A stretch of DNA of 36,050 bases from Cytophagales bacterium (lineage in GTDB: Bacteria > Bacteroidota > Bacteroidia > Cytophagales > Cyclobacteriaceae), in assembly GCA_027317105.1 (NCBI GenBank), contig DAHVFH010000170.1, positions 1-36,050 on the forward strand, written 5' to 3'. Shown piece after piece: positions 24,880 through 34,900 of this stretch (position 1 is the stretch's first letter; each line of letters opens with the position of its first letter). Under the pieces are notes generated by a model, which was given only the letters and a program-made list of their open reading frames with translations, did not search any database and was not told the origin of the DNA. Position numbers and translations under genes: made by a program.

Positions 24880-25772
24880 AGCTGTTGTGTATTTTTCTTT
24901 TTGCTCTGCTCCTTTCCGTTGACCCATCAAAAGTGAGTAAAATCAACGCGATAAAAGCAGAGGCAAAAAAAGCCTACCTCGCTGGCGACATGAAAACGGC
25001 CATCGCGAAATACAAGCTGCTGATTGACTCCCTCCATGTGGACGAGGAAGAAGTGGCCATGAACCTGGCGAACGCCTACTTTAATGTAAACGATACCGCC
25101 AGCGCTTTGCCCCGATACCAGCCGTTGTCCGGGAGCCTCGATGCGAAAATAAAATCGTGGGCTAACCTGCAAATGGGCGTGGTCGCCAACCGACAAGGAA
25201 AATTTGAAGAAGCGCTGAACTACTTTAAGCAAGCCATGAAGGCAGAACCGAGTAATGAGCAAGCCCGCTACAACTACGAGATGGTGAAGAAAAAGCTGGA
25301 GGAGAAAAAGAAACAGGATCAGAAAAATAAAGACAAAAACGATAAGGATAAAAAGGACGACAAGAAAGACGATCAGAAAAAAGACGATAAAAAAGACCAG
25401 AAGGATAAAAAGGATCAACAAAAAGATCAAAAAGATAAGCAGGATCAGAAAGACAAAAAAGATCAAGATAAAGACAAAAAGGATCAAAAAGATAAGAAAG
25501 ACAAAGACCAAAAAGACAAGGAGCAAAAGGATAAGGAAAAAGAAAAGAAGGATAAAGAACAGCAGCAAAAAGACAAAAAGGACGACCAGAAAAAAGACGA
25601 GAATAAAGAAAAACCAGATCCCTCTTTAGCGGATAAATTGAAGGACATGAAAATCAGCCCTGATAAAGCGAAGATGATTTTGGAAGCGATGAAAAATCAA
25701 GAAGTGCAATACCTTCAACAAAACAAACGGAAAGCCACCAAACCAAAAGACAAGGGCAAACCAGATTGGTAG
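24876..25772 (+). CDS. batC: BatC-like TPR protein with a long Lys/Asp/Gln linker
   Basis: A 298-residue protein. Residues 1-15 are a signal peptide or anchor (MKLLCIFLFALLLSV). Residues about 25-135 are TPR repeats (KKAYLAGDMKTAIAKYKLLI, AMNLANAYFNVNDTASAL, MGVVANRQGKFEEALNYFKQA). Residues 142-246 contain only K, D, E, Q and N: 105 residues of low complexity. A conserved C-terminal helix follows (SLADKLKDMKISPDKAKMILEAMKNQE), typical of BatC, ending in KPDW. It would sit in the periplasm or membrane face and pair with BatB. The gene is translationally coupled to batB and converges on the SRAP gene with 4 bases between. Confidence 0.85.
   Translation: MKLLCIFLFALLLSVDPSKVSKINAIKAEAKKAYLAGDMKTAIAKYKLLIDSLHVDEEEVAMNLANAYFNVNDTASALPRYQPLSGSLDAKIKSWANLQMGVVANRQGKFEEALNYFKQAMKAEPSNEQARYNYEMVKKKLEEKKKQDQKNKDKNDKDKKDDKKDDQKKDDKKDQKDKKDQQKDQKDKQDQKDKKDQDKDKKDQKDKKDKDQKDKEQKDKEKEKKDKEQQQKDKKDDQKKDENKEKPDPSLADKLKDMKISPDKAKMILEAMKNQEVQYLQQNKRKATKPKDKGKPDW
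25299..25613 (+). repeat. KDQ low-complexity coding repeat in batC
   Basis: An A-rich irregular tandem of codons for Lys, Asp and Gln (DKKDQ, DQKDK units of 4-6 residues). The units vary in sequence, so replication slippage plus drift is likely. Confidence 0.85.
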
Positions 25773-25776
25773 AACC

Positions 25777-26475
25777 TTAATCAAACAAGGTCAAATTTCC
25801 ATACTGATCGGCCGATGGCACTGGAAGTATTAAGGAAGGCCTATCAAAGGAGAGTGTGTTGAGCTGTGGCGAAACGGAAAAGCCGTCCATACCATCAGCA
25901 GGGATAGCTACCAATAAATCCAAAAGCGTTGATTCTTCGGCATTCTTGTTGAGCCAAGTTTCTTCCTGCGCTTTGTCAAATATCACGGGCATCCGCTCAC
26001 TTACTGTAGACACAAAGCTATTAGCTGTAGTCGTCAGGATCGTGAACGTATGAAAAGCATTGCCGTCTTCATCTTCGTACTCTTCCCATAACCCAGCCAT
26101 ACTATAAACGTCTTTCTCTTTTAACGTAAATCGCCAAGGAATCAAGGTTTTTTTTCCAACCTTTTTCCAGGTATAAAAACCATCCGATGGAACAAGGCAC
26201 CGATGGCTCATCAAATTCTTTTTAAGCACCGGCTTTTCAAAAATATGCTCAGCCCGCACATTGATAATTTTTTCAGCAAGCGTTTTGTTTTTTGTCCACC
26301 CGGGTGGCTGGCCCCAATAAAAATAGGAAAAGCCACGAGGTATTCCTTGCGTGACCACAGGAAGGATTTGAGACGGAGCGGCATTATAGCGCGCCTGATA
26401 AGCCGTTGGCTCTTCTACGCCAAAACGTTCTGCCAACTGTTTGGAGGCAACTCCAATAGAATACCGTTCAATCAT
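25777..26475 (-). CDS. SRAP (YedK/HMCES)-family protein lacking Cys2 and the active-site His
   Basis: A 232-residue SRAP-domain protein. Family marks: RYNAAPSQILPVVT (residues 29-43), INVRAEHIFEKP with Asn72 and Glu76, HRCLVPSDGFYTWKK, and ANSFVSTVSERMPVIFD. In YedK/HMCES, Cys2 attacks abasic sites in single-stranded DNA to form a thiazolidine link, helped by Asn, Glu and a His two residues before the RMP motif. Here the N-terminus is MIERYSIGV (Ile2 instead of Cys2) and the His position is Ser159; Asn72 and Glu76 remain. The start is fixed because the ATG overlaps the YheT-like gene by 4 bases and no upstream Cys-Gly start is in frame. It may bind DNA or the DNA end without crosslinking, or do another reaction. 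Confidence 0.88.
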   Translation of the reverse strand: MIERYSIGVASKQLAERFGVEEPTAYQARYNAAPSQILPVVTQGIPRGFSYFYWGQPPGWTKNKTLAEKIINVRAEHIFEKPVLKKNLMSHRCLVPSDGFYTWKKVGKKTLIPWRFTLKEKDVYSMAGLWEEYEDEDGNAFHTFTILTTTANSFVSTVSERMPVIFDKAQEETWLNKNAEESTLLDLLVAIPADGMDGFSVSPQLNTLSFDRPSLILPVPSADQYGNLTLFD

Positions 26476-27398
26476 TTTCGTATTGTTCGGGCAAACTCAA
26501 GTGCCCAAGATTCGCTCGAATATAATCCATTTCCAAGAAATCGAAAGAATCCCACATGGCCGCCTGTTTTGGGGAACTTAAATTTTATCCGATTATTTTT
26601 AATGCTTGCAGGAAAACATTCCACACTTAGGAAGGGGTCGTTCTGTGCATTCACAATCAAAGTCGGTATTTTAATGCCTTCCAAAAAAAATAGCGCACTA
26701 CACTTTTGATAATAATCAATCGCATCCTTGAATCCATGCAATGGCCCAGTGAAGGCATCATCAAATTGTTGAAGCGTTTTTATCTCCCTAAGTGCGGTCC
26801 GCATTAGCTCCGGCATCACTTTCGATTTTTCGGTTATTTTATTTTTCAAACTTTTTAGAAAGCGATTGGCATAAATCCAATTGGAAGGTTTTGATAATTG
26901 CAAACTGCACGAGTATAGATGCATGGGTACAGAAAAAGCAATTATCCCTTTTATTTTGGAATTCAACGCTCTTTCTCCCCCATATTTAAGAGATAGATTG
27001 CCACCCAGGCTGAATCCAATTAATAAAATCGTTTCATAACCTAAATGGATAGCATGATCAACCACTGTGGAAAGGTCATCGGTAGCTCCGCTATGATAAA
27101 ACCGAAGCGCCTTGTTCATCCCCCCACCACAACCTCGAAAATTCCAGGCGAGCACATCATAGCCATCGTTATAAAAGGCCTTCGCCATTCCCTTCACATA
27201 GGCACGATGTGTGTTTCCTTCCAAGCCGTGCGAAATAATAACGACTTTCTTTGAGTTCTGCTTAAGCCAATCCAGATCAAGGAAATCATTATCTGGGGTG
27301 GTAATCCGCTCGCGCTCATAATCTCGTAGAGAGACTTTTCTAAAAAGCGTAGGATAGATTGTTTGAAGATGGCCGAGCATGATTTTGTTTTCAGTCAA
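26472..27398 (-). CDS. YheT-type alpha/beta hydrolase
   Basis: A 308-residue alpha/beta hydrolase of the YheT/AB-hydrolase-1 group. The family start GHLQTIYPTLFRKVS is clear. The catalytic triad is Ser130 in IGFSLGGN, Asp254 in NAQNDPFLS, and His281 in GGHVGFF. HGLEGNTHRAYVKG holds the oxyanion region. Probable esterase on short acyl substrates; physiological substrate unknown. Start is at MTENKIM, with MLGHLQ 6 codons later as an alternative. Its stop overlaps the SRAP gene start, so the two are likely co-transcribed. Confidence 0.9.
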   Translation of the reverse strand: MTENKIMLGHLQTIYPTLFRKVSLRDYERERITTPDNDFLDLDWLKQNSKKVVIISHGLEGNTHRAYVKGMAKAFYNDGYDVLAWNFRGCGGGMNKALRFYHSGATDDLSTVVDHAIHLGYETILLIGFSLGGNLSLKYGGERALNSKIKGIIAFSVPMHLYSCSLQLSKPSNWIYANRFLKSLKNKITEKSKVMPELMRTALREIKTLQQFDDAFTGPLHGFKDAIDYYQKCSALFFLEGIKIPTLIVNAQNDPFLSVECFPASIKNNRIKFKFPKTGGHVGFFRFLGNGLYSSESWALEFARTIRK

Positions 27399-27453
27399 TG
27401 GTTAACTGTTATCCAGATAAAACGTATTAATAAAAATAGGTAAGGAAGCAAAA

Positions 27454-28830
27454 TCACCAACCCATCCTTTTTTTTAAAGCATTGATATGCGCCAAATGGT
27501 GATCACCATGCCAGGCATAGGTGGCTATCAACTTGCCAAGGGAAACATGTTTATGGGTTTCGGGATGAATGAATTCTTTTTCGAGCTCTTCCGGCTTCAC
27601 TTCCTTCATCAGATTCGTCCATTTGCTATGCAAGGAATAAAGCAAGTTAATCGAATCGGTCACGGGAAAACTGGCGTCAGGAGTTTGGGCCCACAGGTTT
27701 TGATCATAAGCCTTAATCACCGTGTTATTTTCAGTTAGCATCCACTTCATTCTAATGTATGCATTCATGTGACTGTCAGCAAGGTGGTGAACCACTTGCC
27801 GCAATGTCCATCCGCCTTCCCGATAGGCCGTATCGAGCTCTTCATCGCTGAGATCATTCACAGCGGCTTCTATTTTTGCAGGGAGTCGTTCAATACGGGC
27901 AATGAGCGGCTTTACTTCCACATCTGAATAAGAATCTCTCCCTTCAAATTTGCCAATCGGGTAACTTGGGTCGTTAGAATAAACAGGTTCTTCAGCCTGC
28001 CCAACTGCCTGTGCAATGTCCTCATTATTAAATGGTTTGTGCAACTTTACAGGGTCAGCCTTTCGCTTTTTGAGTACCCGAATGTTGAAAAATTCAATAA
28101 GCAAAGAAAAAGCGACCGCAAAATAAATATAGCCCTTCGGCACCACTACTTCTAAGGCTTCTAAGAATAACATGAAACCGATAAGGATCAAAAAGCCAAG
28201 CGCCAGAACCTCCATGGAGGGATGCTGTTGAATAAACTTGCTTATCGCCCCCGAAAAAAACATCATCACCCCAATCGAAACGATTACCGCCAAGATCATA
28301 ATGATGACCTTATCCTTGTCGACAACACCTACTGCCGTGAGTATGGAATCGAAGGAGAAAATAATGTCGAGGATAATAATTTGTACAATGGTGCCAGCTA
28401 TAGTGGGCACCTTCGATTTTTTACCTCCCTTTTCATGGTCACCTTCCCCTTCCATTTCATGGTTGATTTCCATGGTGCTTTTCGCAATCAGGAAGAGCCC
28501 GCCAAAACCGAGGATCAGATCCCTGCCGCTGAACATGTGATCTCCATGAAACCCAAGAAATTGGATAAGTGCATTGGGCAAAATGTCGGAAACCGAAAAT
28601 AAGGGTTGTTTGAAACCGATAATCCAGGTGATGGCGAGAAGAAAGCCTATGCGAACAAACATGGCCAAAAAAAGCCCCGTATTCCTTGCTTGCCTTCGCT
28701 GCTCTTCAGGAAGTTTGTTGGAAACGATCGAAATAAAAATAATATTATCAATACCCAGAACAATCTCAAGAAAGCACAGCGTGAGAAGAGCGAGCCAGGT
28801 ATCTGCTTTGAGGAAAATATCTAATGCCAT
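27454..28830 (-). CDS. TerC-family membrane protein fused to a C-terminal DinB/YfiT domain
   Basis: A 458-residue protein joining two complete families. Residues 1-260 are TerC: LTLCFLEIVLGIDNIIFISI with acidic Asp28, LDIIFSFDSILTAVG with Asp161, and about eight hydrophobic helices ending at EFFNIRVLKK. TerC members export or handle metals such as manganese. After a 25-residue linker, residues 286-458 match the whole DinB/YfiT (bacillithiol transferase-like) protein: YPIGKFEGRD, GGWTLRQVVHHLADSHMN, WHGDHHLAHINALKK. The metal triad is His348 or His349 with His441 and His445 (HxxxH). The domain would face the cytoplasm if TerC ends inside, but orientation is not certain. The frame is continuous, without a stop or shift at the join (about 27985). 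Divergent from nothing; a spacer of 154 bases separates it from the giant gene. Confidence 0.85.
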   Translation of the reverse strand: MALDIFLKADTWLALLTLCFLEIVLGIDNIIFISIVSNKLPEEQRRQARNTGLFLAMFVRIGFLLAITWIIGFKQPLFSVSDILPNALIQFLGFHGDHMFSGRDLILGFGGLFLIAKSTMEINHEMEGEGDHEKGGKKSKVPTIAGTIVQIIILDIIFSFDSILTAVGVVDKDKVIIMILAVIVSIGVMMFFSGAISKFIQQHPSMEVLALGFLILIGFMLFLEALEVVVPKGYIYFAVAFSLLIEFFNIRVLKKRKADPVKLHKPFNNEDIAQAVGQAEEPVYSNDPSYPIGKFEGRDSYSDVEVKPLIARIERLPAKIEAAVNDLSDEELDTAYREGGWTLRQVVHHLADSHMNAYIRMKWMLTENNTVIKAYDQNLWAQTPDASFPVTDSINLLYSLHSKWTNLMKEVKPEELEKEFIHPETHKHVSLGKLIATYAWHGDHHLAHINALKKRMGW

Positions 28831-28909
28831 AGTTAATTTATGTCCTGGCTTTTATAAAACTATTAGATGGACAATTAGTAAGGTTTGAAGATAAAAAACA
28901 TATTTTGAA

Positions 28910-28951
28910 AAACAAAAGGCACTTTTCCATAAAGGAAAATGTCTTTTGTTT
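28910..28951 (-). terminator. Likely terminator of the T9SS giant gene
   Basis: On the minus strand, AAACAAAAGAC... pairs with ...CTTTTGTTT around loop TTTAT, giving a long imperfect hairpin with one bulge and one mismatch, followed by a T-rich run. It lies 34 bases after the stop at 28985 and before the terC fusion start. The arms are AT-rich, so it is weaker than the one at 4949. Confidence 0.6.
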
Positions 28952-28984
28952 CATAATTAGGGAATAAAGCAGTTAAGATTTTAA

Positions 28985-31900
28985 CTATTTATGAACAACC
29001 ACAATCTTTGTTCGCACCGCACCTCCATTGTTGCCCAGCATCAAAATATAAACCCCTGCAGTTAAAGACTGGGTACTTATCGTTTTCGTCTGCTCCCCTT
29101 CGTTAAAGACACCTAGATCGACAAACTGACCAACTTGGTTGGCGATTTGGATAGAGGTGGTTTGGGTAGCTGGCGAAGGCAAGGTAATGGTAAACTCTTT
29201 GTCTGACGGATTGGGGTAAATTTTTACGTTTTCGGAGCTAATGGGCTCAATTGCGGTGATCACATTGGTGGTAGGAAGTACTACCGATGCAGCCTGCAGA
29301 ACATCTTGGTTAGTCTGGTCTTGCACAAAACAAATTGCTGCCAAATTCGCAGGGTTAATTGGGCTGCTTGACTGCCACTTATAAGTTATTGTCTGTGAGG
29401 AATTAGCAGCTAAAGCAGTTAAAGGAGTACCACTGGCATCGGGCAAAAGTTTCCTTAAAATATTCTGCCCCCCCACATTCTCAACGATGGCCATCTGCAC
29501 CAGATAACGATTTGAGTTACCAGTGCCTGGTGGCAAGGCAATTGACAATGTATTCAAGGTTGCATCAATCGTAACTTCCGTTGCAGTAGCCGAAGTAGAA
29601 AGTGAAATTAACAATGGGGATGGAACAAGTGCCCGCGTATTAAAAAAATTTTCGGAATTACTTGGGTTAGCGTTTTGACTTGGCGCAATGCTACCATTAA
29701 AATTATTTTTCGCAGTTGATGATTTGGTGCCATCTGCCCCGTCCATGAATCCCTTAAAGGAAGATGTAATTCCGTAAAATGAAGCCCTTGCAAGGGGATC
29801 TGATGGATTCAAGGCATAGCTTGGATCTGCGCCTCCAAAGTTAGTGTGGTACTGGATTTTTACCAGTGACTGCGGCAAAGCCAAACTTTCAAAGTTTATA
29901 AAATTGGTGTCGTTAGATGCTGCTCCGCTGGCCGCTTCATTCGTAAAATTCTCGGCCAGAATAGTGCGATTGCCGTTTTGAATAAATACATTGTCCAAAC
30001 CAAACCCATTATATAACGTGCCTGATGGATCAGTGCTTTTATTTGATCCAAAAACAAAACGCAACCTGATTCCTGAACCTATATTGGCCAATGAAAAAGC
30101 ACCGGTGACCCATGACCTGGAATTGCCATCCCAACCTTGTTGGTTTATCGATTGACCGACTGGACTACCCACAAGCACCGGAGTTGTTTGCAATCCAATA
30201 ATAAAGTTATCGTTGTACCAATTTAGCCCCTGGCTAAGGGAGCCAAGTACAGACCAATTTTGTCCATTGTCCGTAGAGTACTCCAAATATACCCCATCAT
30301 TTTGTTTCCAGGTATTGCTTATAAAGTCAAAATTAATAACAGGTTTAGTTAAGCCTGATAAGTCAAAGCAGGGACTATTAAGGGCTGATTTATCGCTGAG
30401 GTAGTAGGTATTATTGTTTGTCGGGATTAACCCAGCTACCCATGCTTGGCTGCCCTTCGAAGCACCATTAATAACGGCATTTGATGTATTTGGCGATTGG
30501 AGGTTCCAACTCGGTTTAGAGAAACCACTACTATTTACGACAAATCCTTGAGCTGACCACCCGCCATTAAGCGGAGCATTGGTATTATCTTCAAAGCTCT
30601 CATTGTAGAAATAGCTGTTTGCGGCAGTGAAGTTAATGGACGGTAAGATATAAAAAGGTTTAACGATGGAATTAACGCATCCACGGTTTGAGGTAATCGT
30701 CAATTTCACGCTATCGTTAAGTACGTTTAAGAACGGATGAGTTGGATTCTGCTTGCTTGAGGTTGAGCCATCTCGAAAATCCCAATTATAGATGGCCCCC
30801 GAAGTTGTAGCCGAAGGGTTGCTTAAATCAAGAGCGGTAAACTGCGTAGCATTGCCCAGGCATTGGCCAAGTGCAGTAAAGTTTGCTACAGGGTAAGGAC
30901 CGATGACCAAAGGTGAGTTAGTGGGCAAATAAGAACTGATGGACGAAAGCGAACTGGCATTTGTCACACTCTTACAAAGTTTGTCGGATGTGGCCGTCAA
31001 TTGCACGTTATAGTTACCTAACGCAAAATATTTGGTCACCATTGGCGTGGTCTTTACAACCGGAGGCGTTCCATCTAAAAAATCCCAGGTATAGGATTTG
31101 ATCGTTCCAGGAGAAGGAATTGTTGAACTGCTTGCATCCAATACCGTGGAGTCTCCAAGGCAAAGGCCGGTAAGGTTATTGTTTTGGCCTCTTGCGCTAA
31201 AACTTAAGGTGGGATTAGGGTTAATCACCAGATCAAATTTAGCTGGACTTGAGTTAGGGATTTGTCCCTTACTCTCGCAACCTGCAGAAGTTTTTTGTGT
31301 GGCGTAAAAGGAAGTTGTTCCTGAAAATGCATTGTTAACATAAGCCCCCGTATTTAATGTGCCAGAAACTAATGGAGCACCGCTAGCCGCAGCATTGGAA
31401 TACCAATTTATGGTGTTGCCCGAAGCACCTGACGCTGAAAGATTACTTACTAATGCATCATTAACGCAAAAGGCTGGTTGTTGACTCGGATAGGTGGGTA
31501 AATTGATAATGGGGCTTTGAGGAATTGGGTTGACGGTTACATTTACGGTTTTTGCATCCGGCACACAAGGACCGGTTGGCCCTGTACCATCCGGGTCATT
31601 CGTTGTTAATGTAAAAGTGAGCAACTGCTGGCTCTGATTCTGTAGCTCAGTAGATGTTAAAGTATATGTGGTATTAACTGGGTTTGTGGAAATGGAGTAA
31701 ACTGAAAAGGATCCCGTTCCTGAAGTCGTCCAACTGGCAGACGAAGCGGAACCGCTAAACTGACCACCAGAAAGAACCACCGGCTGATCAGCACAAATAA
31801 TCTGATCAACACCAACGGAAACTTTTGGTGCGGCATTCAGCGTAAGAGCAACCGTTTGACTGGCCGCACTGCAGGCCCCCGCTGCATTAGAGGTAACCGT

Positions 31901-34900
31901 TACATCACTAAGGATAATGTTTGAGCCTGAACTTATTTCAGAACTTGAAGGGATATACACAACCTGAACCGGATTTCCTGATGTGGCGGATATCGCAAAA
32001 GGTTTGGCTGCAGTTTGCAAACCTGATACGTCTTGAAATTTTCCTTGGGCCAAGCTGGATGACCACGTAGCCTGCGAAACTCCGGCACCGTTTATGATTG
32101 TCGAAATGACAATTGGATTTGTCGATTGCCCCGGGCAAACCGTGATAGGTGCAATAGGGTTTACGGTAATTGCCGTACTGATTGGGATCGTGTAGTTCCG
32201 CAGTACAGAAGGACATGCATTTGGGGCACTGGGTGTATCAGAGGTGAGCGTAATCACTGCCGACCCGTTGGAAAGTTCGGTAGATGTAGGCGTATAGAAT
32301 TTTGCCGTGGATGAGGAGGTTGAAGGATTTTGACTTGCATCTACAAAATTTCCATTTCCACTCCATGTACCAGTAGTGACTCCCCCAGAAATTAGCCCGC
32401 CTATTGAACCTAGGGTTGAAATATCAAACTCCGATGAAGAGCAAATTGCTCCCGGGGTTCCACCAATGATGCTCACTGGAGTTGTAATGTTCGTTGTTAT
32501 TGTTACCCCAACGCTTTCGCAACCAAGTACAGATTGGGTTACGTAGTAATTTGTAGGTCCTATTGTTGCAATATCAACAGGAGGCACAAAAGTATTTCCG
32601 GCAACACCCGCTTGAGTTGTTAGTCCAGCATCTGAATACCATTTATAGGTTGTTACTGGCGATGAAATCGGAGTAGCGTCAAACTTTCCTGTGGTTGGGG
32701 ATAACGGCAGGTTTTGGCAAGAATACAAATTAACGGCTTGAACACCAGCTACCTTTATGTTAGTTAAAGGCACCGCTATTGGCTTCGGGTTAATTTGAAC
32801 AATTTGCTGTGCTGTATCTGAGCACAAAGTTGTTGGGTCTTGATATTGGTAAGTAATTGCAATTTGAGCCGATTTGGTGCCAATTAGTGTTGGATCAAAA
32901 GTCCAATTATTAGGAGATGGATTCCCTAAGGCAGTTCCAATACCCACTGCCCCGGTAAATTTATCCGTTGAAGGATTCGAAGGCGTAGGGCTAACTGCTG
33001 AAAATACGGGTGCAGAAGTTGATACTAAAGTTACTTGGTTATCATAATCACAGAATACTTTTTTTGGCATAGTAAATATCACATTGGGGGGTGGTATCAA
33101 CGAGACAAATTGATTTCCACCCAACGAAATAGCAAAGGTTGAATTGTTTTTAGCACGGTAATATACATAGACACCTGAAGAATAGTAATTTCTATAATAA
33201 GATTGAGAAGGGTCGAACGAGTTTATTGTACCCTGTGCGGCATAATTCACAGTAGGAGTACTGGTGTAAGTATAACTAACGTAATATCCAAGCGTATACG
33301 CATAGGTATAAGTGTAGGTATTAACAACTGTCATTGCAGCAGTAGTAGTACCTAAAAGGTTATACGTATATGTATAGTTATAATAGTAATTGGTGGTAGG
33401 GTAAAGTCCGAGATAAAGAGGGCCTGGTGAACTCGATGAAGAATTGCCAAATGAATACAAATACACCAAGTCATAGTAAGAATTTGACCCAGCAGGTGAA
33501 AATTGATTGTCAACGTCAGCCTGTAGAACATTAAGAGGAGGCGATGGGGCAGCATTGGTACAGTATTTAGTCTGTATTCCTTGAATTACAGATGCATAGA
33601 CGTCAAAGGATTTGGTTGCTGTTACATTACAATGTTGGCCTGAAGTTTCTTGGTAAGTGTATACAATTTGATTACCAGTACTTACTCCAACTGATGAAGG
33701 TGAAAAAATATAACCATAAGTGGCATTAGGAGATACACCTGGACCACTAAAAACCCCATTCGAGGGACTCTGAGGGTTTCCTAAAAGTTGTACACTATTA
33801 ATCCCAACTTGAAAACGCGTATCCGTTGGATTAACCGAAGGTTGCCCAGGAACAGTCTGCACGGTAAAACTTACCGTTGTAGATGAATTCTGAGAAGACA
33901 GAGTGCAAAACACTTTCGCGTCCGTAGTGGCATTACCTTGCTGAACCGCTGTACCACCTAACCTAACCAAGTTAGCTGATGCCACATTAGTTGTGCCTAC
34001 ATAATTCACCTGAAGTCCGTTGATAACAATTTGATCTTTGTAGGCCGTGGCCCCTACTGTGTAGGTGAAAGATACCGTTGTTTTGTCCGGCGTGTAGGAC
34101 AATGCAGACATAGCACTGAGATCAGTACTTGGCCCTGGTATTCCTGATATGGTTGGTGCAGTGGTTATTGTATTGTTGAACAAAAAACCCGTGGGCAAGA
34201 CCATTGAAAATGTTACGTTGCTACCCACGGCAAAATCACTAGGATCCGATTCGGTAATGGTGATGGCTGAGATCGTTTGATAATCACCACTATAACACAT
34301 TTGGTTCACTGTTCCAGGGGTAACCGTTACACCGGGACTGTTTATCGTTACATTGGTCGTTGCAGCCGTAAGGGGATTAGGGGTGATGGGAGTTTTTGCC
34401 GCACGGATGGTTTTCGACCCTGCATTGTTGATTGAAGCCGATGACCATGAGATTGTTCCATTTACCAAATTCTGATTTCCGACCGGAACGGTGGTCAATG
34501 TTCCCGTACCAGAAGAAATGGTTAGCGCAATAGCATCGGTTCTTCCCCGCTGAATATTGTTCAGTGCGTCCACAGCGGAGACTGTAACAGCTCCAAAATT
34601 AGAATTCACATTTACACTTGAAGCCGCAGTGGAAACTGTAAGCTGAGTGGCTACTACTTGAATTTTGTTTTTAACAGTCCCAGTTGTGGACGCAAATGAC
34701 GCCAACCCTGATCCTGAAGCAGAGACCGTAGCAGAAGTTATGGTGAGTTGAAGCACATCCTGATCAGTAACCGTGTTTTTAAATGTAGCCCAAATTTCAA
34801 ACGTATCGGTACTCCCATCCGATGCTGATATACTTGAGAGTCCACTGTTGAAACTGATTGTACCGGGTGGGTTATTCGCTCCTCCCAGATTGGTATTCCC

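Noticed and set aside
24927..25568. Long hydrophobic reading frame antisense to batC (213 residues, Leu/Phe/Ile/Val-rich)
   Set aside because: It is the complement of the Lys/Asp/Gln codon run (AAR, GAY, CAR become hydrophobic codons), has no start context or neighbours, and lies wholly within a well-supported gene.
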